In this document: positions 26,751 to 33,969 of the stretch, piece after piece | How the letters are laid out: each line of letters begins with the position of its first letter | Numbering within the stretch: the first letter of the stretch is position 1 | Source of the DNA: Kitasatospora sp. NBC_01246 | GTDB lineage: Bacteria; Actinomycetota; Actinomycetes; Streptomycetales; Streptomycetaceae | DNA: 64,000 nucleotides | Reading direction: 5' to 3' | NCBI RefSeq assembly: GCF_036226505.1 | Contig: NZ_CP108484.1 | Span: forward strand, 3,472,001-3,536,000 | Program-made: the position numbers and the translations under genes | The notes under the pieces: model-generated | Told to the model about the DNA's origin: nothing | Database searches by the model: none | Seen by the model: only the letters and a program-made list of their open reading frames with translations

Positions 26751-26828
26751 TCAGCCACGACAGAGCGAACAGGACACACGCTGAAGGTCGACGTGCCGCC
26801 GACGCGTGAGGGTCCATCGCTGATCCAT
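26751..26828 (-). CDS. Putative cysteine-responsive leader peptide
   Basis: A 25-residue frame, too short for routine gene finding, reads from ATG GAT CAG to TGA and ends TRRRHVDLQRVSCSLCRG. The RRRHVDLxRV core with a Cys pair near the end is the pattern of leader peptides found in Streptomyces ahead of sulfur-assimilation and sulfonate genes. Ribosome stalling at the two Cys codons (TGT, TGT) could sense charged tRNA-Cys and control the FMN reductase gene 118 bp downstream. An in-frame ATG 9 nt upstream (26837) would add three residues. No ribosome-binding site is seen; a promoter placed so that transcription starts at or near the ATG suggests a leaderless start. I saw no clear terminator-antiterminator pair. 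Confidence 0.75.
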   Translation of the reverse strand: MDQRWTLTRRRHVDLQRVSCSLCRG

Positions 26829-26836
26829 GGCAGTCA

Positions 26837-26865
26837 TGCAAACACGCGCTGTTCGAACCGGTCAA
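26837..26865 (-). promoter_or_regulatory. Putative leader-peptide promoter
   Basis: On the minus strand TTGACC is followed after 17 nt by TTTGCA (or TTGCAT after 18 nt). The -35 is good and the -10 weak. Transcription would begin close to the leader ATG at 26828. Confidence 0.45.
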
Positions 26866-27122
26866 GGATCGTTCCGGCTGGTGAACACAGGGTGAGACGG
26901 ATGGTGAGACGGGCGGCGGGCGGACGGGGGCGGCGGCGGCAGCCGGCGCGGCGCCGTCCGCCACCCTCCGTGGGGCGGCCGTGAGCCCGCCGTGAGCCCG
27001 CCCGCGCATCGCGCGGGAACGTGCGGCGGAACGATCCGGCGCGTGCATCAAAACTGCTACAAGGGCCCCGGTGGGGGCCCCGGGGGGAGTCACCGCACCC
27101 GGCGTCGGGCATTCTCTCCCAC

Positions 27123-28454
27123 ATGAACACGTGGCAGGAGGGCCGCCCGGGCGGCGGTGGCAACGGCGGCGGCGCGTACGGACGCGGCGGTGGCAACGCG
27201 GCCGAGCCGCCGCTGCCGGCTGGGCTGAACCCCCGCGGCCCGGGGGCCCCGGCGCCGCGACAGCCGCAGGAGTACGGCCAGGCGCAGCCGCCGGCCCAGG
27301 CACCCGGCTACGGGTCCGCGCAGGGCTACGGGCAGCCCCAGGCGTACGGGCAGCTGGGCGGCCGTCCCGGCGTGCCCGCGCAGGGCCAGGGGGCGCCCGG
27401 CGGCCCCGGCGCGCCCGGCGAGCCGATAACCCCGGGCGGTACCCAGCCGCCCGCCGCCCGGCCCTCGCGCTGGCCGCGGCGCCGGATCGTCAAGTGGTCG
27501 GTGTTCGGCGTCCTGATCGCCGTCATGGTCACCGCCGTCTCGACCTGGTTCTGGGCCGACTCCAAGCTGAACCACGAGAACGTGCTCGCCGACTACCCCG
27601 GCCGCCCCGCCGCCGGGAAGGGCACCAACTGGCTGATCGTCGGCTCCGACAGCCGCAACGGGCTCTCCGACTCCCAGGAGGAGGACCTGCACACCGGCCA
27701 CGCCGGCGGCAAGCGCAGCGACTCGATGATGATCCTGCACATCGGGGACGGCGGGAACACCCTGATGAGCATCCCGCGCGACTCCTGGGTGCCGATCCCC
27801 GAGCACACCGGCGACAACGGGAAGCCGGTCAAGGCGACCACCTCGAAGATCAATTCGGCCTTCGCGTCGGGCGGCGGCAAGCTGCTCGCGCAGACCGTCG
27901 AGCTCAACACCGGCCTGCGCATCGACCACTACGCCGAGATCGGCTTCGCCGGCTTCGTGGGCATCGTGGACTCGGTCGGCGGTGTCGACATGTGCATCGA
28001 CCAGGACGTCAAGGACAAGGACTCCGGCCTCGACCTGAAGGCCGGCTGCCAGAGCCTGACCGGCACCCAGGCCCTCGCCTTCGTGCGCCAGCGCCACCAG
28101 ATGGCCGACCAGGACCTCGGCCGGATGCGCAACCAGCAGAAGTTCCTCGGCGCGCTGGCCAAGCAGGCCGCCTCCCCCGCCACCGTGCTGAACCCGTTCA
28201 CCTTCTACCCGCTGGTGGACTCCGGCCTCGGCACCCTGATCGTCGACGACGACGCCGGCCTGACCGACCTCGGCTCGCTCTTCCTCGCCATGAAGGACGT
28301 CAACGGCGGCGACGGCAAGAGCATCACCGTCCCGATCGCCAACCCGGACTTCCGGACCAACACCGGCGAGTCGGCGGTCAAGTGGGACAGCGCCAAGGCC
28401 AAGCAGGTCTTCGACGCCTTCAAGAACGACACCGCCGTACCGGACGTGAAGTGA
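27123..28454 (+). CDS. LCP family cell-wall glycopolymer ligase (4)
   Basis: A 443-residue protein with a long low-complexity cytosolic N-terminus of about 120 residues rich in Gly, Pro, Gln and Tyr (GYGQPQAYGQLGG-like repeats), a basic stretch, a membrane helix at about 124-145 and an LCP domain. Its motifs include NWLIVGSDSRNG, RSDSMMILHI, TLMSIPRDSWVPIP, GLRIDHYAEIGFAGFV and ALAFVRQRHQMADQDLGR. It has no LytR_C domain and ends soon after the catalytic fold. The tyrosine/proline-rich N-terminus resembles the tail of the giant glycosyltransferase in the window. ATG start. Its promoter region is shared with the divergent leader peptide transcript. Confidence 0.93.
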   Translation: MNTWQEGRPGGGGNGGGAYGRGGGNAAEPPLPAGLNPRGPGAPAPRQPQEYGQAQPPAQAPGYGSAQGYGQPQAYGQLGGRPGVPAQGQGAPGGPGAPGEPITPGGTQPPAARPSRWPRRRIVKWSVFGVLIAVMVTAVSTWFWADSKLNHENVLADYPGRPAAGKGTNWLIVGSDSRNGLSDSQEEDLHTGHAGGKRSDSMMILHIGDGGNTLMSIPRDSWVPIPEHTGDNGKPVKATTSKINSAFASGGGKLLAQTVELNTGLRIDHYAEIGFAGFVGIVDSVGGVDMCIDQDVKDKDSGLDLKAGCQSLTGTQALAFVRQRHQMADQDLGRMRNQQKFLGALAKQAASPATVLNPFTFYPLVDSGLGTLIVDDDAGLTDLGSLFLAMKDVNGGDGKSITVPIANPDFRTNTGESAVKWDSAKAKQVFDAFKNDTAVPDVK

Positions 28455-28601
28455 CACCGCCGGCCTCCGCGAGGCGCTGCGACGGGCCGGCCACCATGAG
28501 TGGACGTCTCTCGTCACCGCGCTGATCCGCCGCCGCCGTCACCGCCTGGGGCTGCGGGAGGACGCCTGGCGGCCGGCCACCGCCCGGCCGGGCCGCACCG
28601 C

Positions 28602-29438
28602 CTAGGTATCCTCCGGCCGCGGTCGGGCGGCGGGCGCCGGGGGCACCGGCAGGCGGTCGAGGGTGATGCCGAAGTGCTCGCGGTAGGCGGCCAGGGCGCC
28701 GGCCTCGTCGAGGTCCTCCTCGGTGCGCGCGCCGTCCGGGCCGGTACGGATCAGCCGGACGCCGCCGAGGGTGATCCGGCCGCCGTCCCGGGTGAGCCGC
28801 GAGCAGGTCGACGAGCGGGTGAAGTGGGAGTCCGGCGAGGTGGTCTGCCACCAGCAGGTCGGCACGAAGTCGGCCAGCCGGTGGGGGCGCAGGCCGAGCC
28901 GGTACTCCGGCCGGCCGTCCAGCAGCACGTCGAGCTCGTCGTCGGCGTGCGGGACCAGGATGAACTCACCGCCCGGTTCGCGCTGCGGGCCGCGCTCGTC
29001 CAGGCGCAGCGGGAAGTGGCTGAACCGGCCGAAGCCGACGTCGGCCAGCCAGGGCTCGGCCAGGTCGACCCGCAGGGCGAGGTGGTCGAACGGCGGGCCG
29101 GGCCGGTCCCCGTCGAAGGCCCGGGCGCCGAGCAGGTCCACCCGGTAGCCGAGCGCCCGCAGCAGCTCGGCGAACAGGCCGTTGAGTTCGTAGCAGAAGC
29201 CGCCGCGGCGCCGGGTGACGAGCTTGGCGAACAGCGCGCCGGGGTCGAGGACGACGGGCTCCCCGAGCCCGATGGCCAGGTTCTCGAAGGGCACGGTGCC
29301 CAGGTGCGCGCGGTGCAGCTCGGCGAGGGCGGCGGGCGAGGGCCGGCCGGGGCGCGGCAGGCCGATCCGCGCCAGGTAGGCGTCCACCTGGGTGTCGGTG
29401 AGGCCGTCGACGGCCGGGGGGTGATCCACGGTGTCCAT
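28602..29438 (-). CDS. Arylamine N-acetyltransferase
   Basis: Cytosolic enzyme of 278 residues that transfers acetyl (or other acyl) groups from CoA to aromatic amines and hydrazines; related enzymes also form amides in natural products. The catalytic triad is complete: Cys82 in RRGGFCYELN, His119 in PFDHLALRV and Asp133 in WLADVGFG. Length is normal for bacterial NATs. ATG start. Its 3' end faces the fourth LCP gene with 147 bp between. Upstream lie a 37-bp palindrome and the cyclophilin gene on the same strand. No natural-product genes surround it, so a detoxifying or general role is likely. Confidence 0.94.
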   Translation of the reverse strand: MDTVDHPPAVDGLTDTQVDAYLARIGLPRPGRPSPAALAELHRAHLGTVPFENLAIGLGEPVVLDPGALFAKLVTRRRGGFCYELNGLFAELLRALGYRVDLLGARAFDGDRPGPPFDHLALRVDLAEPWLADVGFGRFSHFPLRLDERGPQREPGGEFILVPHADDELDVLLDGRPEYRLGLRPHRLADFVPTCWWQTTSPDSHFTRSSTCSRLTRDGGRITLGGVRLIRTGPDGARTEEDLDEAGALAAYREHFGITLDRLPVPPAPAARPRPEDT

Positions 29439-29525
29439 TCCAGCGGGCCGGCGGGGAGCCGGGCCATCGGTCGTTGGACGTAGGGCTCAGGTCGCGCGGC
29501 CGGTCGTACCGGGCCGGGACGTGCG

Positions 29526-29562
29526 AGGAGCAGGAAGTCGGCCCGGCCGACTTCCTGCTCCT
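29526..29562. repeat. 37-bp perfect palindrome, copy 1
   Basis: Arms AGGAGCAGGAAGTCGGCC and its complement flank a single central C. It lies 22 nt downstream of the cyclophilin stop and may act as its terminator. The core of 35 bp recurs at 31754-31790. Confidence 0.85.
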
Positions 29563-29584
29563 GGGCTCGTCAGGGGGTCGGACC

Positions 29585-30079
29585 TCAGGCCACGATGCCC
29601 GAGTCGGCGATGGTGATCTTCGCCGAGGTACGGCCGCTCTGCGAACCGTAGGACTCGATCTTCGTCACGAGGTCGAGGTTCTCGACGACCTCGCCGAAGA
29701 CGACGTGCTTGCCGTCCAGCCAGTCGGTCACGATGGTGGTGATGAAGAACTGCGAGCCGTTGGTGTTGCGGCCCGCGTTCGCCATCGAGAGCTGGCCCGG
29801 CTTGGTGTGCTTGAGGGTGAAGTTCTCGTCCGCGAACTTCTCGCCGTAGATGCTCTTGCCGCCGGTGCCGTCACCGCGGGTGAAGTCACCGCCCTGCAGC
29901 ATGAAGCCCGGGATGACGCGGTGGAACGAGGAGCCCTTGAAGCCGAAGCCGTGCTCGCCCGTGGCCAGCTCGCGGAAGTTCTTGGCGGTCTTCGGGACGA
30001 TGTCGTCGAAGAGCTTGAAGACGATGCGCCCGGCCGGCTCGTCGTTGATGGTGATGTCGAAGTAAACGTTGGAACCCAT
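29585..30079 (-). CDS. Cyclophilin-type peptidyl-prolyl cis-trans isomerase
   Basis: A 164-residue single-domain cyclophilin that speeds folding at Xaa-Pro bonds; no signal peptide, so cytosolic. Active-site segments are intact: [24 protein letters not shown] (catalytic Arg), [21 protein letters not shown] and [18 protein letters not shown]. It has the short loop insertion of the eukaryote-like PpiA subgroup found in Streptomyces. ATG start at 30079. The palindrome described separately lies just after its stop. It is divergent from the flavodoxin-like gene. Identity is secure; no specific client is suggested by context. Confidence 0.95.
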   Translation of the reverse strand: MGSNVYFDITINDEPAGRIVFKLFDDIVPKTAKNFRELATGEHGFGFKGSSFHRVIPGFMLQGGDFTRGDGTGGKSIYGEKFADENFTLKHTKPGQLSMANAGRNTNGSQFFITTIVTDWLDGKHVVFGEVVENLDLVTKIESYGSQSGRTSAKITIADSGIVA

Positions 30080-30335
30080 GCAGGGATCATGGCATGCCGC
30101 CCCCGGGGACGCGCGACGGCCCCGTAAATCGTCCGGTCGCCGGGCGTGCCGCGGCTCCGGACCGGCCTCGACAGGGGCCGGCGGCGGGTGGCAGGGCGAC
30201 CGGGGTGGTCCCGGTGGCGGTGGCGGTCCCCGGCGGCCCGCTCGCGCGGGGAGTCCGGCCAGGTCCCGGGCCCGCACCCCGCCGGGCGGTCCCCTAGCAT
30301 CGCCCTCAGGTCAACCGACAAGGGGGGAACGGGAC

Positions 30336-30950
30336 ATGAGCGTGACGACGGAGACGGGGCGGATCGGCGTCTATCTGGCGCACCCGCGACCGGGCAGCTT
30401 CAACCACGCGCTGTTCGACGCCGTGGTGGACGAACTGCGCGGACGCGGCCACGAGGTGCTCGCGCACGATCTCTGCGCGGAGGGGTTCGAACCCGCGCTG
30501 GCCGCCGGGGAGACCGGGACGGTCGACGCCGCGGCGGAGCCGGCCGATCCGCGACTGGCCCTGCACCGGGCGGAGGTGGCCACCCTGGACGCGCTCGTCC
30601 TGATCCACCCCAACTGGTGGGGCATGCCGCCGGCCGTCCTGACCGGGTGGGTGCAGCGGGTGCTCGTGCCCGGCGTGGCGTACAAGCTCGGCACGGCGGA
30701 CGGCGAGCCGGCCGGGCTGCTCCGCGCCGGGCGGGCCCTGGTGCTGAACACCTCCGACACCCCGGAGGAGCGCGAGCGGGCCGAGTTCGGCGATCCGCTG
30801 GAGCGGATCTGGGCCGCCTGCGTGCTGCCCTACGTCGGCGTGACGGACGTGCGGCGGACCGTCTTCCGCACGGTGACGGACTCGGCCGACGCCGTCCGCG
30901 CGCAGTGGCTGCGCCAGGCGCGGCAGGAGGCGGCGGCGCTGATCGGCTGA
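30336..30950 (+). CDS. Flavodoxin-fold NAD(P)H oxidoreductase (quinone reductase type)
   Basis: A 204-residue protein of the NAD(P)H dehydrogenase (quinone)/KefF group. The N-terminal phosphate-binding loop reads YLAHPRPGSFNHALFDAVVDEL, and the flavin-contact segment is LVLIHPNWWGMPPAVLTGWVQRVL. It would reduce quinones or nitro compounds using FMN/FAD. The ATG at 30336 has AAGGGGGGAA upstream and removes a long Arg/Pro-rich false extension. Its neighbours are the divergent cyclophilin and, 179 bp downstream, the secreted repeat protein; no potassium-efflux partner is present, so a KefF role is unlikely. Confidence 0.88.
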   Translation: MSVTTETGRIGVYLAHPRPGSFNHALFDAVVDELRGRGHEVLAHDLCAEGFEPALAAGETGTVDAAAEPADPRLALHRAEVATLDALVLIHPNWWGMPPAVLTGWVQRVLVPGVAYKLGTADGEPAGLLRAGRALVLNTSDTPEERERAEFGDPLERIWAACVLPYVGVTDVRRTVFRTVTDSADAVRAQWLRQARQEAAALIG

Positions 30951-31129
30951 GTCGGGTCGGAGCCCGGCCACGGGCCGGAGTGGACGGCGGTGGTCGCCGC
31001 GACCGACCGGGCCGCCGTACCGGGGTGGCGGCGCGGCCGTCCGTGCTAGAACCGGCGGCGGCAGCGGGCGCGCACGCGCCCGGCGCCACCGTGCGATCCC
31101 ATGTCACCGACCGCTTCCCCGGGAGACCC

Positions 31130-31738
31130 ATGTCCGCCGCACGCACCGCACGCACCGGCCGCACCGGCCCGATCCGCCTGCTCCTGGCCGCCTTCGCGGC
31201 CCTGGCGCTCCTGCTCACCGGGGCCGCCACCGCGACCACCGCCGCCGCGGCCACCACCGGACTCGACGGGGCCTGGGCGTGCGACGTCCCGGCCGGGTAC
31301 GTCTACGACCAGGTGGCCATGAACCGGACGTGCAGCTCCGGCAGCTGGAACGCACCGCAGTTCCACCTGCGGACGCCCGTCGACGGACTGACCGCCTGCA
31401 AGAGCTCTCCCGGGTTCGTCTACGACGCCATCACCTGGGGCAGCGCCTGCAGCCAGCAGCCCGGCGTAACCTCCAACGCGTACCACCTGCGGACGCCGGT
31501 GGACGGCCTCACCGCCTGTATGGGCACCCCGGCGTTCACGTACGACCGGATCACCTACACGAGCGCGTGCAGCCTCCAGCCCGGCGTCCAGGCCACCACC
31601 TTCCACCTCCGCAAGCCGGTCAACGGCCTCTGGGCGTGCACCGTCCCGTCCGGTTTCACGTACAGCCAGAGCACCCAGAACACCGACTGCAGCTACACCC
31701 AGGGCGTCCCGTCCACCAAGTACCTGCTGCTGGGCTGA
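31130..31738 (+). CDS. Secreted protein of four tandem 40-residue two-Cys repeats
   Basis: A 202-residue protein that I do not recognise by name. Residues 1-40 form a signal peptide (Arg-rich start, LLLAAFAALALLLTGAATA core, Ala-rich cleavage site). The mature part consists of four head-to-tail repeats with consensus xACxxxPGFxYDxITxxSACSxxPGV, then HLRxPVDGL. Each has Cys at positions 3 and 20, so four intra-repeat disulfides are likely. Repeats 1-3 are 39-40 residues; the fourth is shorter and ends in YLLLG. The repeats suggest a binding or structural surface protein, but function is unknown. ATG with GGGAGA upstream. It is followed 15 nt after its stop by the second copy of the palindrome. 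Confidence 0.85.
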   Translation: MSAARTARTGRTGPIRLLLAAFAALALLLTGAATATTAAAATTGLDGAWACDVPAGYVYDQVAMNRTCSSGSWNAPQFHLRTPVDGLTACKSSPGFVYDAITWGSACSQQPGVTSNAYHLRTPVDGLTACMGTPAFTYDRITYTSACSLQPGVQATTFHLRKPVNGLWACTVPSGFTYSQSTQNTDCSYTQGVPSTKYLLLG

Positions 31739-31753
31739 GGCCCCGCGCACCGC

Positions 31754-31790
31754 CGGAGCAGGAAGTCGGCCGGGCCGACTTCCTGCTCCG
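31754..31790. repeat. 37-bp perfect palindrome, copy 2
   Basis: Arms CGGAGCAGGAAGTCGGCC and its complement flank a central G. It shares the inner arms with copy 1 and lies between the convergent secreted-repeat and GNAT genes, in a terminator position. Confidence 0.85.
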
Positions 31791-31882
31791 CACTCCTAAC
31801 GGGGACGCCTCGGACGGCCCGATCTCCGGCCCCCGCCCCCGGCTCGGCGGGCACCGGCGGGCCTGACTTCCGCCCGCCGGCC

Positions 31883-32383
31883 TCAGGCGCCCGAGGGTTC
31901 GGCGCCGGAGAGGTCGAGCTCCGCCACCTCCTGGTCGCCGCTGAGCTCGCCGGTGGGGCGGAACCCGAGGCGCCGGTAGAACGCGGCCGGGCCGTGGTCG
32001 CCGGGCACGTAGGTGACCGTCACCCGGTCGCCGCCGCGGCGGCGGATCTCGGCGCAGACCTGCTCGACCGCGAAGCGGCCGTAGCCCCGGCCCTGCTCGT
32101 CGGCGGCGATGTTGAGGCGCCAGAGGCCGGAGCGGAGCCGGTCTCCGGGCCGGTCGGGCTGGAAGGCGATGTCGAAGAACGCCATCACGAACCCGACCGC
32201 GCGGTCGCCGTCGAAGAGCACCCGGGGCCAGGCGGTGTCGCCGTGCGCGTACGCCTCGGCCAGGGACTTGGCGACCGGCGAGACCAGCTGCTCCTGGTCC
32301 GGGCGCACCTTCAGTTCGAGCGCGGCGTCGATGGTGGCGGGGGTGACCTTCTCCAGTCGGAGGGTCGACGATGACGTAGACAT
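31883..32383 (-). CDS. GNAT family N-acetyltransferase
   Basis: A 166-residue acetyltransferase. The acetyl-CoA pyrophosphate loop appears as EQGRGYGRFAVEQVCAEI (Q/RxxGxG/A motif), preceded by the strand GLWRLNIAAD and followed by HGPAAFYRRLGFRPTG, the usual beta-bulge and C-terminal region. The pattern VGFVMAFFDIAF fits spermine/spermidine acetyltransferase-like (Bmr operon/PaiA-type) members. The ATG at 32383 has AGGGTGG 5 nt upstream and is preferred to the GTG three codons earlier. It is convergent with the secreted repeat protein and 100 bp downstream of the KAS-II gene on the same strand. The substrate is unknown. Confidence 0.88.
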   Translation of the reverse strand: MSTSSSTLRLEKVTPATIDAALELKVRPDQEQLVSPVAKSLAEAYAHGDTAWPRVLFDGDRAVGFVMAFFDIAFQPDRPGDRLRSGLWRLNIAADEQGRGYGRFAVEQVCAEIRRRGGDRVTVTYVPGDHGPAAFYRRLGFRPTGELSGDQEVAELDLSGAEPSGA

Positions 32384-32483
32384 GGCGGCCACCCTAGGTC
32401 GGGCCCGGCGAACCGTCTCCCGGGTTTCGCCGGGCCCGCCCCCGGACTGCCCGGAGCCGGGCCCCCGGGGCCCCCGCCGGACC

Positions 32484-33707
32484 TCACGGCGCCGGGGTGA
32501 AGACCAGCGTCGCGTTGTGGCCCCCGAACCCGAAGGAGTTGGTGAGCGCGGCGGTCAGCGCGCCCCGGCGCGGGGCACCGGTGACCACGTCCAGCTTCAC
32601 GGCCGGGTCGACGGTGTCGAGGTTCCGGGTGGCCGGGACCACGCCGTCGCGCAGGGCGAGGACGGCGGCGAGGGCGCCGATCGCACCGGCCGCGCCGAAC
32701 AGGTGGCCGGTCATCGACTTGGTCGCCGTGACGACCGGGTGGAGCCCGATCGCCTCGGCCACCGATTCGGCCTCGACCAGATCGCCCAGCGGGGTCGAAG
32801 TGGCGTGGGCGTGCACGTGCGCGATGTCGACCGGCGCCAGGCCCGCCTCGGCCACCGCCCGGCGCATCGCCCGGACCTGGCCCTCGGCCGCGGCCGCGGT
32901 GATGTGGAACGCGTCCGAGGTGACCGCCGCGCCGGCGAGCGTGGCGTGCGCCCGGGCCGAGCGGGCCGCGGCGAACCCGGCCCGCTCCAGGACGACCACC
33001 ACCGACCCCTCACCGATCACGAAGCCGTCCCGGCCCGCGTCGAACGGCCGGGAGGCCAGTTCGGGCTCGTCGTTGCGGGTGGAGTGGGCCTTGGCCTGGG
33101 CGAACCCGGCCAGCGTGAGCGGGCAGACGCAGGCCTCGGCGCCACCCGCGACCACCACGTCCGCCCGGCCGAGCCGGATGAGGTCCAGGCCCATCGCGAT
33201 CGCCTCGGCGCCGGACGCGCAGGCGCTCACCGGTGTGTGCGCGCCGGCCCGCGCGCCCAGGTCGATGCTGACCCAGGCCGCCGGGCCGTTCGCCATCAGC
33301 ATCGGCACCGTGTGCGGGGAGACCTTGCGGACCCCGGAGGCCTCCAGCACGTCGTCCTGCCCGAGCATGGTGAGCGCGCCGCCGGTACCGGTGCCGATCA
33401 CCACGGCCAGCCGCTCCGGATCCACCTCGGGCGTGCCCGCGTCGGCCCAGGCCTGCCGGGCGGCGATCAGCGCCACCTGCTCGCAGCGGTCCATCCGCCG
33501 GGCCTGCACCCGGTCCAGCACCTCGGACGGCTCGACCGCCAGCCGCCCGGCTATCCGCACCGGCAGCCCGGCCGCCCACTCGTCCTCGATCGCCCGGATG
33601 CCCGACCGCCCGGCCAGCATCCCGGCCCAGGTCGAGGCGACGTCCCCGCCGAGCGGCGTCGTCGCGCCGAGCCCGGTGACCACCACGCGGTCGTCGTCAG
33701 CACTCAT
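32484..33707 (-). CDS. Beta-ketoacyl-ACP synthase II (FabF-like), stand-alone
   Basis: A 407-residue condensing enzyme that elongates acyl-ACP with malonyl-ACP. The catalytic triad is complete: Cys163 in PVSACASGAEA, His in HAHATSTPLGD (about 302) and His in TKSMTGHLFGAAGAIG (about 339); the last motif NSFGFGGHNATLVF is normal. The gene stands alone, away from fabD/fabH/acpP, so it is a secondary paralogue rather than the main housekeeping copy, perhaps for modified fatty acids. ATG at 33707. The 5' untranslated region carries two strong inverted repeats within 75 bp of the start, suggesting regulation. An acyl-CoA dehydrogenase gene precedes it on the same strand. Confidence 0.93.
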   Translation of the reverse strand: MSADDDRVVVTGLGATTPLGGDVASTWAGMLAGRSGIRAIEDEWAAGLPVRIAGRLAVEPSEVLDRVQARRMDRCEQVALIAARQAWADAGTPEVDPERLAVVIGTGTGGALTMLGQDDVLEASGVRKVSPHTVPMLMANGPAAWVSIDLGARAGAHTPVSACASGAEAIAMGLDLIRLGRADVVVAGGAEACVCPLTLAGFAQAKAHSTRNDEPELASRPFDAGRDGFVIGEGSVVVVLERAGFAAARSARAHATLAGAAVTSDAFHITAAAAEGQVRAMRRAVAEAGLAPVDIAHVHAHATSTPLGDLVEAESVAEAIGLHPVVTATKSMTGHLFGAAGAIGALAAVLALRDGVVPATRNLDTVDPAVKLDVVTGAPRRGALTAALTNSFGFGGHNATLVFTPAP

Positions 33708-33725
33708 CGACCGAACCCCCTGCTT

Positions 33726-33779
33726 GTTGTGGAGATTGTGAGAGAGCCACAACTCCCCGCACCGGTGAGCACGGGGAGT
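33726..33779 (-). promoter_or_regulatory. Two inverted repeats in the 5' region of the KAS-II gene
   Basis: GTTGTGG-N14-CCACAAC (33726-33753) is followed immediately by ACTCCCCG-N12-CGGGGAGT (33752-33779). They lie 19-72 nt upstream of the start codon. Either an operator or RNA hairpins are possible. Confidence 0.5.
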
Positions 33780-33969
33780 CGCGGACTCATCTGCCACTGT
33801 GCCAGGGCATTGATGGTCATTCAGATGTGCAACGCAACCGATTCGACCACGAGCTCTTTGTAGGGTTTATCCATGATCTCAGGTCATGAGCGCAGGGGTC
33901 ACCAGCTCAGGGGTCACCAGCTCGGGGCGCACGAACTCGGAGGCCATGTGCCCAGGTCGCCGGCTCCGG

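Noticed and set aside
33894..33925. Direct repeat of GGGGTCACCAGCTC
   Set aside because: Two 15-nt copies occur, but the stretch is short, lies just after the acyl-CoA dehydrogenase stop, and no function or wider recurrence is visible.
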